This document shows, one piece after another, positions 1 through 7,579 of a DNA stretch of 13,402 nt (the first letter of the stretch is position 1; each line of letters begins with the position of its first letter). Origin of the DNA: an uncultured Lachnospiraceae bacterium. Lineage in GTDB: Bacteria > Bacillota_A > Clostridia > Lachnospirales > Lachnospiraceae. Where the stretch lies: assembly GCA_910585355.1 (NCBI GenBank), contig CAJUDN010000031.1:18133-31534 (forward strand), written 5' to 3'. Position numbers and translations under genes: made by a program. A model generated the notes under the pieces. That model was not told where the DNA came from, ran no database searches, and saw only the letters and a list, made by a program, of their open reading frames with translations.

Positions 1-1348
1 TACATTGGAGATCGCAGAGGAACTTCTGCCTGGTTCCACAGAGCCGGGGGAAATCTGGAAAATATTCCGGGAATTTTCCAAACTTGAGCTGGGAGAGGAT
101 GTGCTGTACCGTCCTTTTTCTACATTGAGTTACGGAGAGCGGACAAAGGCTCTTCTGGCGCTTCTCTTTCTGCGTAATGATAAGTTTTTGCTGATTGACG
201 AACCCACCAATCATCTGGATATGAGGGCAAGGGAGCTTTTGGGGGAATATCTGAGGAAAAAATCGGGATTCCTTCTGGTATCCCATGACAGGAGACTTTT
301 GGACGCCTGCACGGACCATACTCTGTCTATCAACAAAACAAATATTGAAATTCAGAAGGGAAATTTTTCCTCCTGGTGGGAGAATAAACGGCGCCAGGAT
401 GCCTGTGAACTGGCGGAAAATGAAAAACTTAAGAAGGATATCGGACGTCTAAAGGCCGCTGCCAGACAGTCCGGGGAATGGGCGGATCAGGTGGAGGCAA
501 CGAAAATCGGCCGCAAAAACGCGGAAAAATTTTCCACAACAGGAGGCATAGACACCAGGGCCTATATCGGAGAAAAGTCCAGGCGGATGCAGATGCGGAG
601 GAAGAATCTGGAGCGGCGTCAGGAACGGGCTATAGAGGAAAAATCACAGCTTTTAAAGAATCTGGAAGAGATTCAGGACTTAAAGTTATTTCCCATGGAG
701 TACCGGGCAGACCAGCTTGCAGAGTTTCGGGATGTCTCCATTGGATATGGAGAAAAAATTGTGGCCGAGGGAGTCAGTTTCCAGATTTGCCGTGGGGACA
801 GGATTGCCCTGGCGGGAAGAAATGGGTGCGGAAAAAGCAGCGTCATAAGGCTTTTGCTGTCTTGTCTGGATTTGCATGCAGGAGAAAGGGCAGCTGATTT
901 TGAAAATACTGTGTACGCGAGAGCGGATGTGACGGCGCTGACATACCATGGAAAGATTCATGCCGGAAGCGGGCTCGTGGTTTCCTACGTACCCCAGGAT
1001 GCCGGATTCCTGAAGGGAAAGCTTACGGACTATGCAAAAGAAAAGGAAATTGACCCTGTGCTTTTAAACATGCTCCTGCGGAAAATGGATTTTTCACGGG
1101 TACAGCTTGAAAAGAGTATTGAAGATTTCAGCGAGGGGCAGAAAAAGAAGGTGCTTCTTGCTGCCAGCCTGGCAGCGCAGGCGCACCTTTATATCTGGGA
1201 CGAACCCCTTAACTATATTGATGTATTTTCACGCATGCAGATCGAAGATCTGATTCTAAAGTATAAGCCAACGCTGGTGTTTGTGGAACATGACAGAGAA
1301 TTTGTGGAACGGATTTCCACAAAACAGTTCAGCCTTGCGAAGATTTAA
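1..1348 (+). CDS. ABC-F ATPase, Lsa/Vga-type ribosomal protection protein (5' partial)
   Basis: Reads in frame from base 2, so the start and first Walker A lie outside the window. The visible part (about 448 residues, numbered here from the TTG at base 5) holds the end of the first ATPase domain: signature LSYGE at 41-45, Walker B with EPTNHLD at 66-72, switch histidine in SHD at 93-95. A charged linker of about 100 residues follows, then the second domain: Walker A GRNGCGKSS at 271-279, signature FSEGQ at 375-379, Walker B LYIWDEP at 395-401, and VEHD at 427-430. There are no membrane segments. ABC-F proteins act on the ribosome; the WDEPLNYID form of the second Walker B is typical of Lsa/Vga-type proteins, which displace lincosamides, pleuromutilins and streptogramin A. 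The exact drug range cannot be read from sequence, and a housekeeping ABC-F is possible. It converges on the sensor kinase gene. Confidence 0.85.
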   Translation, partial: TLEIAEELLPGSTEPGEIWKIFREFSKLELGEDVLYRPFSTLSYGERTKALLALLFLRNDKFLLIDEPTNHLDMRARELLGEYLRKKSGFLLVSHDRRLLDACTDHTLSINKTNIEIQKGNFSSWWENKRRQDACELAENEKLKKDIGRLKAAARQSGEWADQVEATKIGRKNAEKFSTTGGIDTRAYIGEKSRRMQMRRKNLERRQERAIEEKSQLLKNLEEIQDLKLFPMEYRADQLAEFRDVSIGYGEKIVAEGVSFQICRGDRIALAGRNGCGKSSVIRLLLSCLDLHAGERAADFENTVYARADVTALTYHGKIHAGSGLVVSYVPQDAGFLKGKLTDYAKEKEIDPVLLNMLLRKMDFSRVQLEKSIEDFSEGQKKKVLLAASLAAQAHLYIWDEPLNYIDVFSRMQIEDLILKYKPTLVFVEHDREFVERISTKQFSLAKI

Positions 1349-1376
1349 GGCGGAACTGTTACAATGAAGCCGCTTT
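1347..1376. terminator. Weak hairpin between convergent genes, possible bidirectional terminator
   Basis: AAGGCGG (1347-1353) can pair with CCGCTTT (1370-1376), a 7-bp stem with one G-U pair and a 16-base loop. The stem contains bases of the stop codons of both converging genes. There is no good T-tract, so this is only a candidate terminator. Confidence 0.3.
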
Positions 1377-2781
1377 AAAGATTGGTGGCTTTCGGCAGAG
1401 TAAAGATAAATTCGGAGCCGACTCCCACCGTGCTGACTACATCAATGTTTTCCCCATGGGCCTGGATAATCTCTTTTACAATGGAAAGTCCCAGGCCCGT
1501 ACCTTTTTTATCACGTCCTCTGGAGATATCGGTTTTGTAAAAACGGTCCCAGATTTTTTTGATACTGTCTTTGGGGATTCCTGCTCCGGTGTCCTTAACG
1601 GAAACGAAGACCTTTTCGTATTTAATCAGGGTCTGGATGTAAATAACAGAATCGTCGCGGCTGAATTTGATGGCATTGTCGATCAGGTTATATAGGACCT
1701 GCTGTATCTTTCCAAGGTCGGCGTAAACCATCAGTACGTCTGTGGTGAAGGTCAGGTCCAAAACAATATTTCTGGCATTGCAGATTCCCTCAAAGGCGGC
1801 TGCTGTGTCCTTGATAACCCGATTAATGTCAAAGTTGCTGCGGGAGAGAAAACCTCTGCTGTCTAGGGAATTCAGAGTAAGCATTCCCTCAGTCAGTTTA
1901 TTGAGGCGCTCCGTTTCCGAAATTACAATGTTAAAATATTTGCTGTAAAGCTCCTGCGGAATGGTTCCATCTAAAATCGCTTCCAGATACCCTTTAATAG
2001 AGGTCAGAGGGGAACGAAAATCATGGGATACATTGGCAATGAAGGATTTCTGATATTCCTCCATCTTGTTGAGCTCGCTGGACATATAATTTAGCGTGTT
2101 GGCCAGATATCCCATTTCGTCGGAGGTTTCCAGCTTAATCGGGTATGCCAGATTCCCATCGGCGTATTCCATGGCTCCGGCTGTGATCTTTTTTAATGGA
2201 AAGAAAACAGTTTTTGTGAACACCAGGAGGATAATCAGAGACAGGATGAAAAGGATGCCTGAGGTCACATAGACAATATTCAAGATCTGGTCCCGTTCTC
2301 TCTGTACCTGAGACATGGGCATATGGAGGACCACGTAGCCGTATGTGTTGAAATTCCCGGTGATAGGGGCCAGGACAGACAGAGTGTTTTCTTCAAACAT
2401 GTCGAAAAACTTTCCCACCATATAAGAGTGGTTCCCGGCCGCTGTGGGATCAAAGCCCCCCACAACAGTCCCCACATGGGAGCCCGGAGAAGTTTCTGCC
2501 ACCACAAAGCCGCGGTTATCCAACACCCAGGCGCTGGCATCCAGATAGGTGGCTACTGCCTGAAGCTGTGGACTGGCTGTGGAGAAATTTACATTTTTTC
2601 CCTGGTAGATGTCACTGTAGGAGGAGGCCAGAAGATTGGCCTCATCATACATGGCGTCAGATTTTTCTTCGATCAGGTACTGATAGGTCATCTGGGACGA
2701 GAGAGTGGCGATGGTGATAAAGCCCAGAAGCCCAAACAGAAGATACCCCAGGATAAATTTACTGTAAAGGGAGTGGGTCAT
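1375..2781 (-). CDS. HAMP-domain sensor histidine kinase
   Basis: This 468-residue membrane kinase has a first TM segment at about 9-28, an extracytoplasmic sensor region at about 30-165, a second TM at about 168-190 and a HAMP linker at about 190-245. The HisKA motif SHDFRSPLTSIKG carries the phosphorylatable His253. The ATPase domain has the N-box NLIDNA at 365-370, G1 DTGAG at 397-401 and G2 GTGLGLS at 427-433. All catalytic motifs look intact. Its ATG overlaps the stop of the response regulator gene upstream (ATGA), so the two are translationally coupled and form one two-component system. The ligand is unknown: the sensor region has no domain I can name. It ends facing the ABC-F gene; cell-envelope or antibiotic sensing would be a guess. 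Confidence 0.93.
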   Translation of the reverse strand: MTHSLYSKFILGYLLFGLLGFITIATLSSQMTYQYLIEEKSDAMYDEANLLASSYSDIYQGKNVNFSTASPQLQAVATYLDASAWVLDNRGFVVAETSPGSHVGTVVGGFDPTAAGNHSYMVGKFFDMFEENTLSVLAPITGNFNTYGYVVLHMPMSQVQRERDQILNIVYVTSGILFILSLIILLVFTKTVFFPLKKITAGAMEYADGNLAYPIKLETSDEMGYLANTLNYMSSELNKMEEYQKSFIANVSHDFRSPLTSIKGYLEAILDGTIPQELYSKYFNIVISETERLNKLTEGMLTLNSLDSRGFLSRSNFDINRVIKDTAAAFEGICNARNIVLDLTFTTDVLMVYADLGKIQQVLYNLIDNAIKFSRDDSVIYIQTLIKYEKVFVSVKDTGAGIPKDSIKKIWDRFYKTDISRGRDKKGTGLGLSIVKEIIQAHGENIDVVSTVGVGSEFIFTLPKATNL

Positions 2782-3488
2782 CGTTTTACCTCAAATTTAT
2801 AGCCAATTCCCCATACAGTGGAAATTGCCCAGCTGTCGTTGTCTTTGATTTTTTCCCGGAGCCTCTTGATGTGCACGTCCACGGTTCTTGTATCGCCGAT
2901 ATATTCATAGCCCCAGATATGGTCCAAAAGCTGCTCTCTTGTGAATACCTGATTGGGGGAGGATGCAAGGAAGTAGAGGAGCTCCAGTTCCTTTGGGGGC
3001 ATATCCACCGAGCGCCCTTTATAGAGCACGGAATAGTTAGTCAGATTCACAATCAGATCGGGGTATTCCACAAATTCTCCCTGCTGTTTGCCGGAAACCG
3101 TAAGAGATGAGGAACCTGCCTGATAACGGCGCAGCACTGCCTTTACGCGGGCTACCAGTTCCTTGGAATCAAAAGGTTTTATCATGTAATCATCGGCGCC
3201 CAGTTCCAGTCCCAGGACTTTATCGAAGATTTCGCCCTTGGCCGATAGCATGATAATGGGAACCTGCGAGGAGGTGCGAAGCTCCCTGCACACCTGATAG
3301 CCGTCCATGCCTGGCAGCATCAGGTCCAGGAGTACCAGATTTGGTTTAAAAACCGGAAACTCCCGGAGCGCTGATTCTCCGTCACCCACAATTTTTGTTT
3401 CGTAACACTCTTTCATTAAATACAGAGAAATCAATTCAGCAATATTATCATCATCGTCCACAATCAAGATTCTCTGCTTATCAACCAT
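2778..3488 (-). CDS. OmpR/PhoB-family response regulator
   Basis: At 236 residues this is full family length. The receiver domain (about 5-120) has the acidic pocket DDDD at 11-14, phospho-acceptor Asp55 in LLDLMLPGMDG, Ser82 and Lys104 in IKPFD. A winged-helix DNA-binding domain occupies about 140-234, with RTVDVHIKRLREK as the recognition-helix region and GIGYKF at the end of the wing. The start is supported by AGGAGG (complement of 3496-3501) 7 bases upstream. It overlaps the sensor kinase by 4 bases and is presumably phosphorylated by it. mutS2 lies 83 bases upstream on the same strand, so co-transcription is possible. Target promoters cannot be deduced. Confidence 0.95.
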   Translation of the reverse strand: MVDKQRILIVDDDDNIAELISLYLMKECYETKIVGDGESALREFPVFKPNLVLLDLMLPGMDGYQVCRELRTSSQVPIIMLSAKGEIFDKVLGLELGADDYMIKPFDSKELVARVKAVLRRYQAGSSSLTVSGKQQGEFVEYPDLIVNLTNYSVLYKGRSVDMPPKELELLYFLASSPNQVFTREQLLDHIWGYEYIGDTRTVDVHIKRLREKIKDNDSWAISTVWGIGYKFEVKR

Positions 3489-3521
3489 GGAACTTCCTCC
3501 TCTTCCTACTCGAAATGCCCG

Positions 3522-3565
3522 ATGCGCCGCCAGATTTTTGCGGTGCGTCTGACCGCTGGGCGCAT
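3522..3565 (-). other. Bulged hairpin between mutS2 and the response regulator
   Basis: The + strand right arm ACCGCTGGGCGCAT (3552-3565) pairs along its whole length with three left-arm blocks: ATGCGC (3522-3527), CCAG (3530-3533) and CGGT (3541-3544). The left arm has bulges and the loop is 7 bases. No T-run follows in the direction of transcription, so it is not a standard terminator. An mRNA stability or processing element is possible. Confidence 0.35.
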
Positions 3566-3571
3566 GAAGGT

Positions 3572-5959
3572 TTACTTAAATGTAACAATGGTCACGCCGG
3601 TATCGCCTTCCCCAAAGTCTCCCAACCGGAATTCCCGTATATACTTCAACTTCTTTAGATGTCTGTGAACGCCGGCTTTCAGAGCTCCCGTTCCGCGGCC
3701 ATGGACCACGCGGACAGACGGAAGATGGGCCAGGTAGGCGTCGTCCAGATATTTGTCCAGAACGGGAATGGCCTCGTCCACAGTCATTCCGATCAGATTG
3801 ATTTCCGGAGAAACCGAGAAGGACTTGGACATTTTTATCTTCCCGCTTCCTGTCTTATTTTGTTTCACGGAATCCAGTCCCGGCCCGGAAACGGACGCTT
3901 CATCCAGAAGCTCCAGATCTTTTATATTGACCAGAGAACGGAGAATTCCCATCTGAACGTAAAGATCGCCTTTGGCATTGGGGAGAGAGCTTACAGTGCC
4001 TTTTAAGTTCATGGTGAGCACCTTTACTCCATCCCCGATTTTGATTTTCTTTGGAGAAATTGTCTTTTTCGGTCCCTTTTCATTTTTTATGGAAAGATTT
4101 TTATCCACTTTATCCAATTTTTCACGGAGTCTTGCCCGCTCTGCCTCCAGTTCCTTCCCGACTCCGGAGGACTGGGCCAGCTTATTGATCTGTCTGATGG
4201 TCTGATCAGCCGTTTCTTTTGCTTCACGCAGGATCCGCTGGGCCTCCTCGTTGGCATTGTGGATCAGCCTTTCTTTCCGCTCGTCCAGTCGTTCTTCTTT
4301 CTGCTCCAGATTTTTCTTTAAGCGGGTAATTTCCGCCTTATATTTAGCGATCTCCTCCCGTTCTTTCTCTATGGTGACGCGGCTGGATTCCAGACTTGCC
4401 AGAAGGTCCTCAAAAGCCTCATCATTGGATTCCAGATGTGTTTTGGCGTCGTCGATGATGTAATCAGGCAGGCCCAGTTTTTTAGAGATGGCAAAGGCAT
4501 TGCTTTTTCCGGGGATACCGATCAGAAGGCGGTAGGTGGGCCGCAGAGTTTCCACATCAAATTCGCAGCAGGCGTTTTCCACGCCGACGGTGGTAAGCGC
4601 GTAGACCTTCAGTTCACTGTAATGGGTGGTGGCCATGGTACGACATTTCATGTTGTGGAGGAAGGACAGGATGGCAATGGCCAGCGCAGCTCCCTCTGTG
4701 GGGTCTGTTCCCGCCCCCAGCTCATCAAACAGGCATAAAGAGCGGCTGTCTGCCTGACCTAAAATGGATACAATGTTGGTCATGTGAGCGGAAAAAGTGC
4801 TCAGGCTCTGTTCAATACTCTGTTCGTCGCCGATGTCCGCAAAAACCTCATCAAAGACTGAAAGCTCAGAACCGTCAAAGGCGGGAATATGAAGACCGGA
4901 CTGTCCCATGAGAGTGAAAAGTCCCACAGTTTTTAAGGACACAGTTTTACCTCCGGTATTGGGACCTGTGACAATTAAAAGATCAAAATCCCGTCCAAGG
5001 TACACGTTTATGGGAACTACCTTTTTGGGGTCTAAAAGCGGATGGCGTCCGTCTTTTATATGAATGTAACCGTGATGGTTAAATTTTGGCATGGTGCAGT
5101 TATAATGTCTGGAAAGAGAAGCCTTGGCAAAGATAAAATCCAGTTTGGACAGGATCGCGAAATCTGCTGCAAGCGGTTCTGTATAAGGGGCGAGCCCCAG
5201 GCTTAAGGAAGCCAGCACCATTTCAATTTCCTTCTGCTCCCGGATTTCCAGTTCCCGCAGCTCGTTATTGAGCTTTATGACGGCCATGGGCTCGATGAAC
5301 AGAGTGGAGCCTGTGGCGGACTGGTCATGGACCATTCCCTGGAACTGTCCCTTATATTCTGACTTTACCGGAAGACAGTAGCGTCCGTCCCGCATGGTGA
5401 TTACAGCATCCTGAAGCATGGTCCGGCTGGAATTTAAAATGGAGTTCAACTGCGTGTGGACGCGGTCATTGATAATCTTTATCTGGCGCCGGACGGACTT
5501 GAGTCCCGGACTTGCATCATCGGCAACTTCATCTTCGGAGAGAATACAGCGGGTAATTTCATTGTTAATGATGGTAATGGGATCAAGAGTCCGAAACATT
5601 TCATCCAGGGAATCGTCAGGAAGCTCTGATTCCGGGTGCCGTCCGTAATTTTTAGCCCTGGCCGCGCATGTTAAGAGCGCACTGATGGAAAGCAGCTCAT
5701 GGATACTTAAGGAACTGCCGATTTCCAGACGTTTTAAAGAGTCCCTGATATCAGACACACCGGAAAAGGACAGGTTTCCTTTCTGGCGGACACGGGTCAC
5801 TGCGTCCGCAGTTTCCGTCTGGTTCTGAACAATCTCATGAAAGTCGGAGGACGGAATGAGTTCCCGGCAAAACTTTTTGCCGGGTTCTGATGCGGCATAG
5901 TCTGTCAGTTTTTCTATGATTTTGTAATATTCTAAGGTTCGCAGTACTTTCTGGTTCAT
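3572..5959 (-). CDS. mutS2: MutS2 family ATPase with C-terminal Smr domain
   Basis: At 795 residues this is the usual MutS2 length. It lacks the N-terminal mismatch-recognition domain of MutS and starts with the core/clamp region (1-320). Walker A is GPNTGGKT at 332-339 and Walker B LCLFDELGAGTDP at 408-420, with the THYSELK switch region at 445-451. A long coiled coil follows (about 520-620), then a KOW-like segment (about 636-686) and an Smr domain (about 719-795) with HGRGTGAL at 753-760. MutS2 proteins are known for limiting homologous recombination and, in Bacillus, for acting on collided ribosomes through the Smr/KOW part. The usual LDLRG at the Smr start reads INLIG here, which may affect nuclease activity. 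The start is supported by AGGGA (complement of 5968-5972) 8 bases upstream, lying inside a flanking repeat of the MITE-like element. Confidence 0.96.
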   Translation of the reverse strand: MNQKVLRTLEYYKIIEKLTDYAASEPGKKFCRELIPSSDFHEIVQNQTETADAVTRVRQKGNLSFSGVSDIRDSLKRLEIGSSLSIHELLSISALLTCAARAKNYGRHPESELPDDSLDEMFRTLDPITIINNEITRCILSEDEVADDASPGLKSVRRQIKIINDRVHTQLNSILNSSRTMLQDAVITMRDGRYCLPVKSEYKGQFQGMVHDQSATGSTLFIEPMAVIKLNNELRELEIREQKEIEMVLASLSLGLAPYTEPLAADFAILSKLDFIFAKASLSRHYNCTMPKFNHHGYIHIKDGRHPLLDPKKVVPINVYLGRDFDLLIVTGPNTGGKTVSLKTVGLFTLMGQSGLHIPAFDGSELSVFDEVFADIGDEQSIEQSLSTFSAHMTNIVSILGQADSRSLCLFDELGAGTDPTEGAALAIAILSFLHNMKCRTMATTHYSELKVYALTTVGVENACCEFDVETLRPTYRLLIGIPGKSNAFAISKKLGLPDYIIDDAKTHLESNDEAFEDLLASLESSRVTIEKEREEIAKYKAEITRLKKNLEQKEERLDERKERLIHNANEEAQRILREAKETADQTIRQINKLAQSSGVGKELEAERARLREKLDKVDKNLSIKNEKGPKKTISPKKIKIGDGVKVLTMNLKGTVSSLPNAKGDLYVQMGILRSLVNIKDLELLDEASVSGPGLDSVKQNKTGSGKIKMSKSFSVSPEINLIGMTVDEAIPVLDKYLDDAYLAHLPSVRVVHGRGTGALKAGVHRHLKKLKYIREFRLGDFGEGDTGVTIVTFK

Positions 5960-5972
5960 ATAAATAATCCCT

Positions 5973-6108
5973 GTAACTGTTCAGCGTCCTCAAAGTTATG
6001 AGCAAAAATCCATTAAAAATCACTTGCGTGATAGGATTTTTGCCTTGTCATTTCGCTGAAAGTAAATGCGTCAGTGAAGTAAATACGAAAGACCGGCGGA
6101 ACAGTTAC
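5973..6108. mobile_element. MITE-like non-autonomous element with terminal inverted repeats
   Basis: The ends are perfect 10-bp inverted repeats: GTAACTGTTC (5973-5982) and GAACAGTTAC (6099-6108); 12 of 13 bases pair if extended inward. They are flanked by TAATCCCT (5965-5972) and TAATCCTT (6109-6116), 7 of 8 identical, consistent with a target-site duplication. The centre holds a nested hairpin: GCAAAAATCC (6002-6011) with GGATTTTTGC (6034-6043), and inside it ATCAC/GTGAT around TTGC. No coding capacity is seen. At 136 bp this fits a MITE mobilised in trans. It lies in the mutS2 leader, upstream of the promoter of the HtrA-like gene. The family is not identified. Confidence 0.65.
6002..6043. 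repeat. Nested inverted repeat inside the MITE-like element
   Basis: The outer arms GCAAAAATCC and GGATTTTTGC pair perfectly over 10 bp. The inner arms ATCAC (6019-6023) and GTGAT (6028-6032) close a TTGC loop. The internal bulge is asymmetric: seven bases on the left, one on the right. It may act as a transcription pause or processing hairpin in the mutS2 leader. Confidence 0.6.
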
Positions 6109-6169
6109 TAATCCTTTCTACAATATGAAGTATAACACAAAGCTTTGGAATATCCTAGAGATATTTTTG

Positions 6170-6198
6170 TTGCATAATAGTGGCAAAAAAACTATAAT
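6170..6198 (+). promoter_or_regulatory. Sigma-A-type promoter of the HtrA-like gene
   Basis: A perfect -10 TATAAT (6193-6198) lies 17 bases after TTGCAT (6170-6175), a weak -35 matching TTG only. Transcription would begin near 6205, upstream of the AGGAG at 6208-6212 and the ATG at 6224. This argues against the upstream in-frame ATG at 6125. Confidence 0.55.
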
Positions 6199-6223
6199 GA
6201 GGGGGAGAGGAGATTTTGGATTT

Positions 6224-7540
6224 ATGACCGATTCGCCAAATGAAAAGAGATTCATGAGGGAAAAAATAGTAAAGCCGCCAATGAGCAGGAGGCAGGTTGT
6301 CTGCCGGATTTTCTGCTTTCTTTTGGTTGCAGTCATTTTTGGTATCGTGGCAGCAGTGAGCTTTGTGATTTCCAGACCAATGGCGGAAAAACTCCTGGGA
6401 AAAGAAACAGAATCAGTCCCCATTCCCATTACCATTGAGCGGGATGACGAGCCAGGCATTACAACGACCCAGATAGAAACGATGGAGGAGACTTCGCCGG
6501 CGGAAAGCCAGGTTGAAGTAGCCAGGGAAGATGTGGAGGAGATTGTCAAAAGGGAAATTGAGAATTTCCCATGGACACCAGAAAAAATTGAAGAATACAA
6601 TCAGGTACTGCGTGAAATCGGTCAGAACGCTGATAAGAGTATTGTAACGGTATCCTCTGTGAAACATCAGATGGACTGGTTCGATAATCCGGTGGAAAGC
6701 ACTGGCCAGTATGCCGGAATGATTTTGGCGGCCAATGCCGGCGAGGTTGTGATACTTGCGGGAGAAGAGGCAGTGGAAAATGCGGATTCCCTGCGGATTG
6801 TGTTTGGCGACGGAAGCGTTGCGCCGGGGGCGCTGAAAGGGCGGGATATGGTCTGCGGTATGGTGACTCTGACCGTGAATACAGCTGACCTTTCAGATAC
6901 CACCAGAGACTGGATTCAGGCCATTGATCTTGGAAATTCCTATACGGTCCGTGTTGGAGACATGATGGTTGCCGTGGGAAGCCCGGCAGGACACGTTCAT
7001 TCTGTGAAACGCGGTATTGTGTCTTATGTGGCCCGGGGAGTCCAGACGGCCGATGGCAATACCAGGGTGTTGTATACAGATTTTGACTGTGATACGGAAA
7101 AGGGAACGTTTTTTCTGAATTTATCAGGCCAGCTTGTGGGCTGGGCCACGGACTTTTTTGGGGCTGAGGAGATGGACGGTGTGACTATGGTTATGCCGAT
7201 TTCCGAATATAAGGATTGCCTCCAGAGACTCAGCAACGGAATTCCTATTCCTTATATAGGAATTAAGGGACAGGATGTAACCGAATCCATGCAGGAGGAG
7301 GGGATTCCACAGGGAGTTTATATCACCGAGTCCATTGCAGAGGGCCCGGCTTATCTTTCAGGAATTCAGAATGGTGACATCCTGACAAAAATCCAGGGAA
7401 AAGAGATCGCCTCTCTTCGCGATTTTCAGAACCTGCTTGAAAACATGAATACCGGGGAGCAGGTTACAGTTGTGATACAGCGAAAGGGAATTGATGAATA
7501 TAAAGAAATTGAATATAGTGTATCAATAGGAGCCAGGTAA
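6224..7540 (+). CDS. Membrane-anchored HtrA-like PDZ protein with degenerate catalytic triad
   Basis: From the ATG at 6224 (AGGAG 11 bases upstream) the protein is 438 residues: a basic cytoplasmic N-terminus, one TM helix (about 29-49), an acidic Thr/Glu-rich spacer (about 60-115), a trypsin-like S1C fold (about 136-330) and a PDZ domain (about 343-433). The fold is recognisable from LRIVFGDGS, VGDMMVAVGSPAG, GIVSYVAR and LNLSGQLVGWAT. The catalytic residues are not where HtrA/DegP has them: the TNNHV His position aligns with GEEAV (Glu182), the Asp of DLAVL with Gly212, and the GNSGGPL serine loop reads TEKGTFF (291-297). It therefore looks like an inactive, surface-exposed protease relative that could still bind peptides through its PDZ domain. 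An in-frame ATG at 6125 lies upstream of the likely promoter and was not used. Ordinary annotation would call it a trypsin-like or HtrA serine protease. Confidence 0.85.
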   Translation: MTDSPNEKRFMREKIVKPPMSRRQVVCRIFCFLLVAVIFGIVAAVSFVISRPMAEKLLGKETESVPIPITIERDDEPGITTTQIETMEETSPAESQVEVAREDVEEIVKREIENFPWTPEKIEEYNQVLREIGQNADKSIVTVSSVKHQMDWFDNPVESTGQYAGMILAANAGEVVILAGEEAVENADSLRIVFGDGSVAPGALKGRDMVCGMVTLTVNTADLSDTTRDWIQAIDLGNSYTVRVGDMMVAVGSPAGHVHSVKRGIVSYVARGVQTADGNTRVLYTDFDCDTEKGTFFLNLSGQLVGWATDFFGAEEMDGVTMVMPISEYKDCLQRLSNGIPIPYIGIKGQDVTESMQEEGIPQGVYITESIAEGPAYLSGIQNGDILTKIQGKEIASLRDFQNLLENMNTGEQVTVVIQRKGIDEYKEIEYSVSIGAR

Positions 7541-7552
7541 TTCGCCTGGCTC
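7530..7552 (+). other. Stem-loop spanning the stop codon of the HtrA-like gene
   Basis: GAGCCAGG (7530-7537) pairs perfectly with CCTGGCTC (7545-7552) around a 7-base loop that contains the TAA stop. No T-tract follows, so it is more likely an intercistronic mRNA hairpin or leaky attenuator than a full terminator before yhaM, whose ribosome binding site begins about 9 bases later. Confidence 0.45.
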
Positions 7553-7579
7553 GGCGCTTGAAGGGAGATAGGAGTTCAT

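Larger units (their letters stand above)
5965..6116. repeat. Candidate 8-bp target-site duplication flanking the MITE-like element
   Basis: TAATCCCT at 5965-5972 and TAATCCTT at 6109-6116 are direct repeats with one mismatch, each abutting an end of the inverted-repeat element. On the minus strand the left copy reads AGGGATTA and supplies the mutS2 ribosome binding site. Confidence 0.5.

Noticed and set aside
2323..2802. 159-codon ORF on the plus strand opposite the sensor kinase
   Set aside because: Antisense to a kinase with intact motifs; no recognisable domain.
6125..6223. Upstream ATG for the HtrA-like gene (33 more residues)
   Set aside because: It lies before the TATAAT at 6193-6198 and has no ribosome binding site, while the ATG at 6224 has AGGAG.
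6118..6600. 160-codon ORF on the minus strand opposite the HtrA-like gene
   Set aside because: Low-complexity Ser/Thr/Val translation mirrors the acidic linker and TM codons of the real gene; no ribosome binding site.
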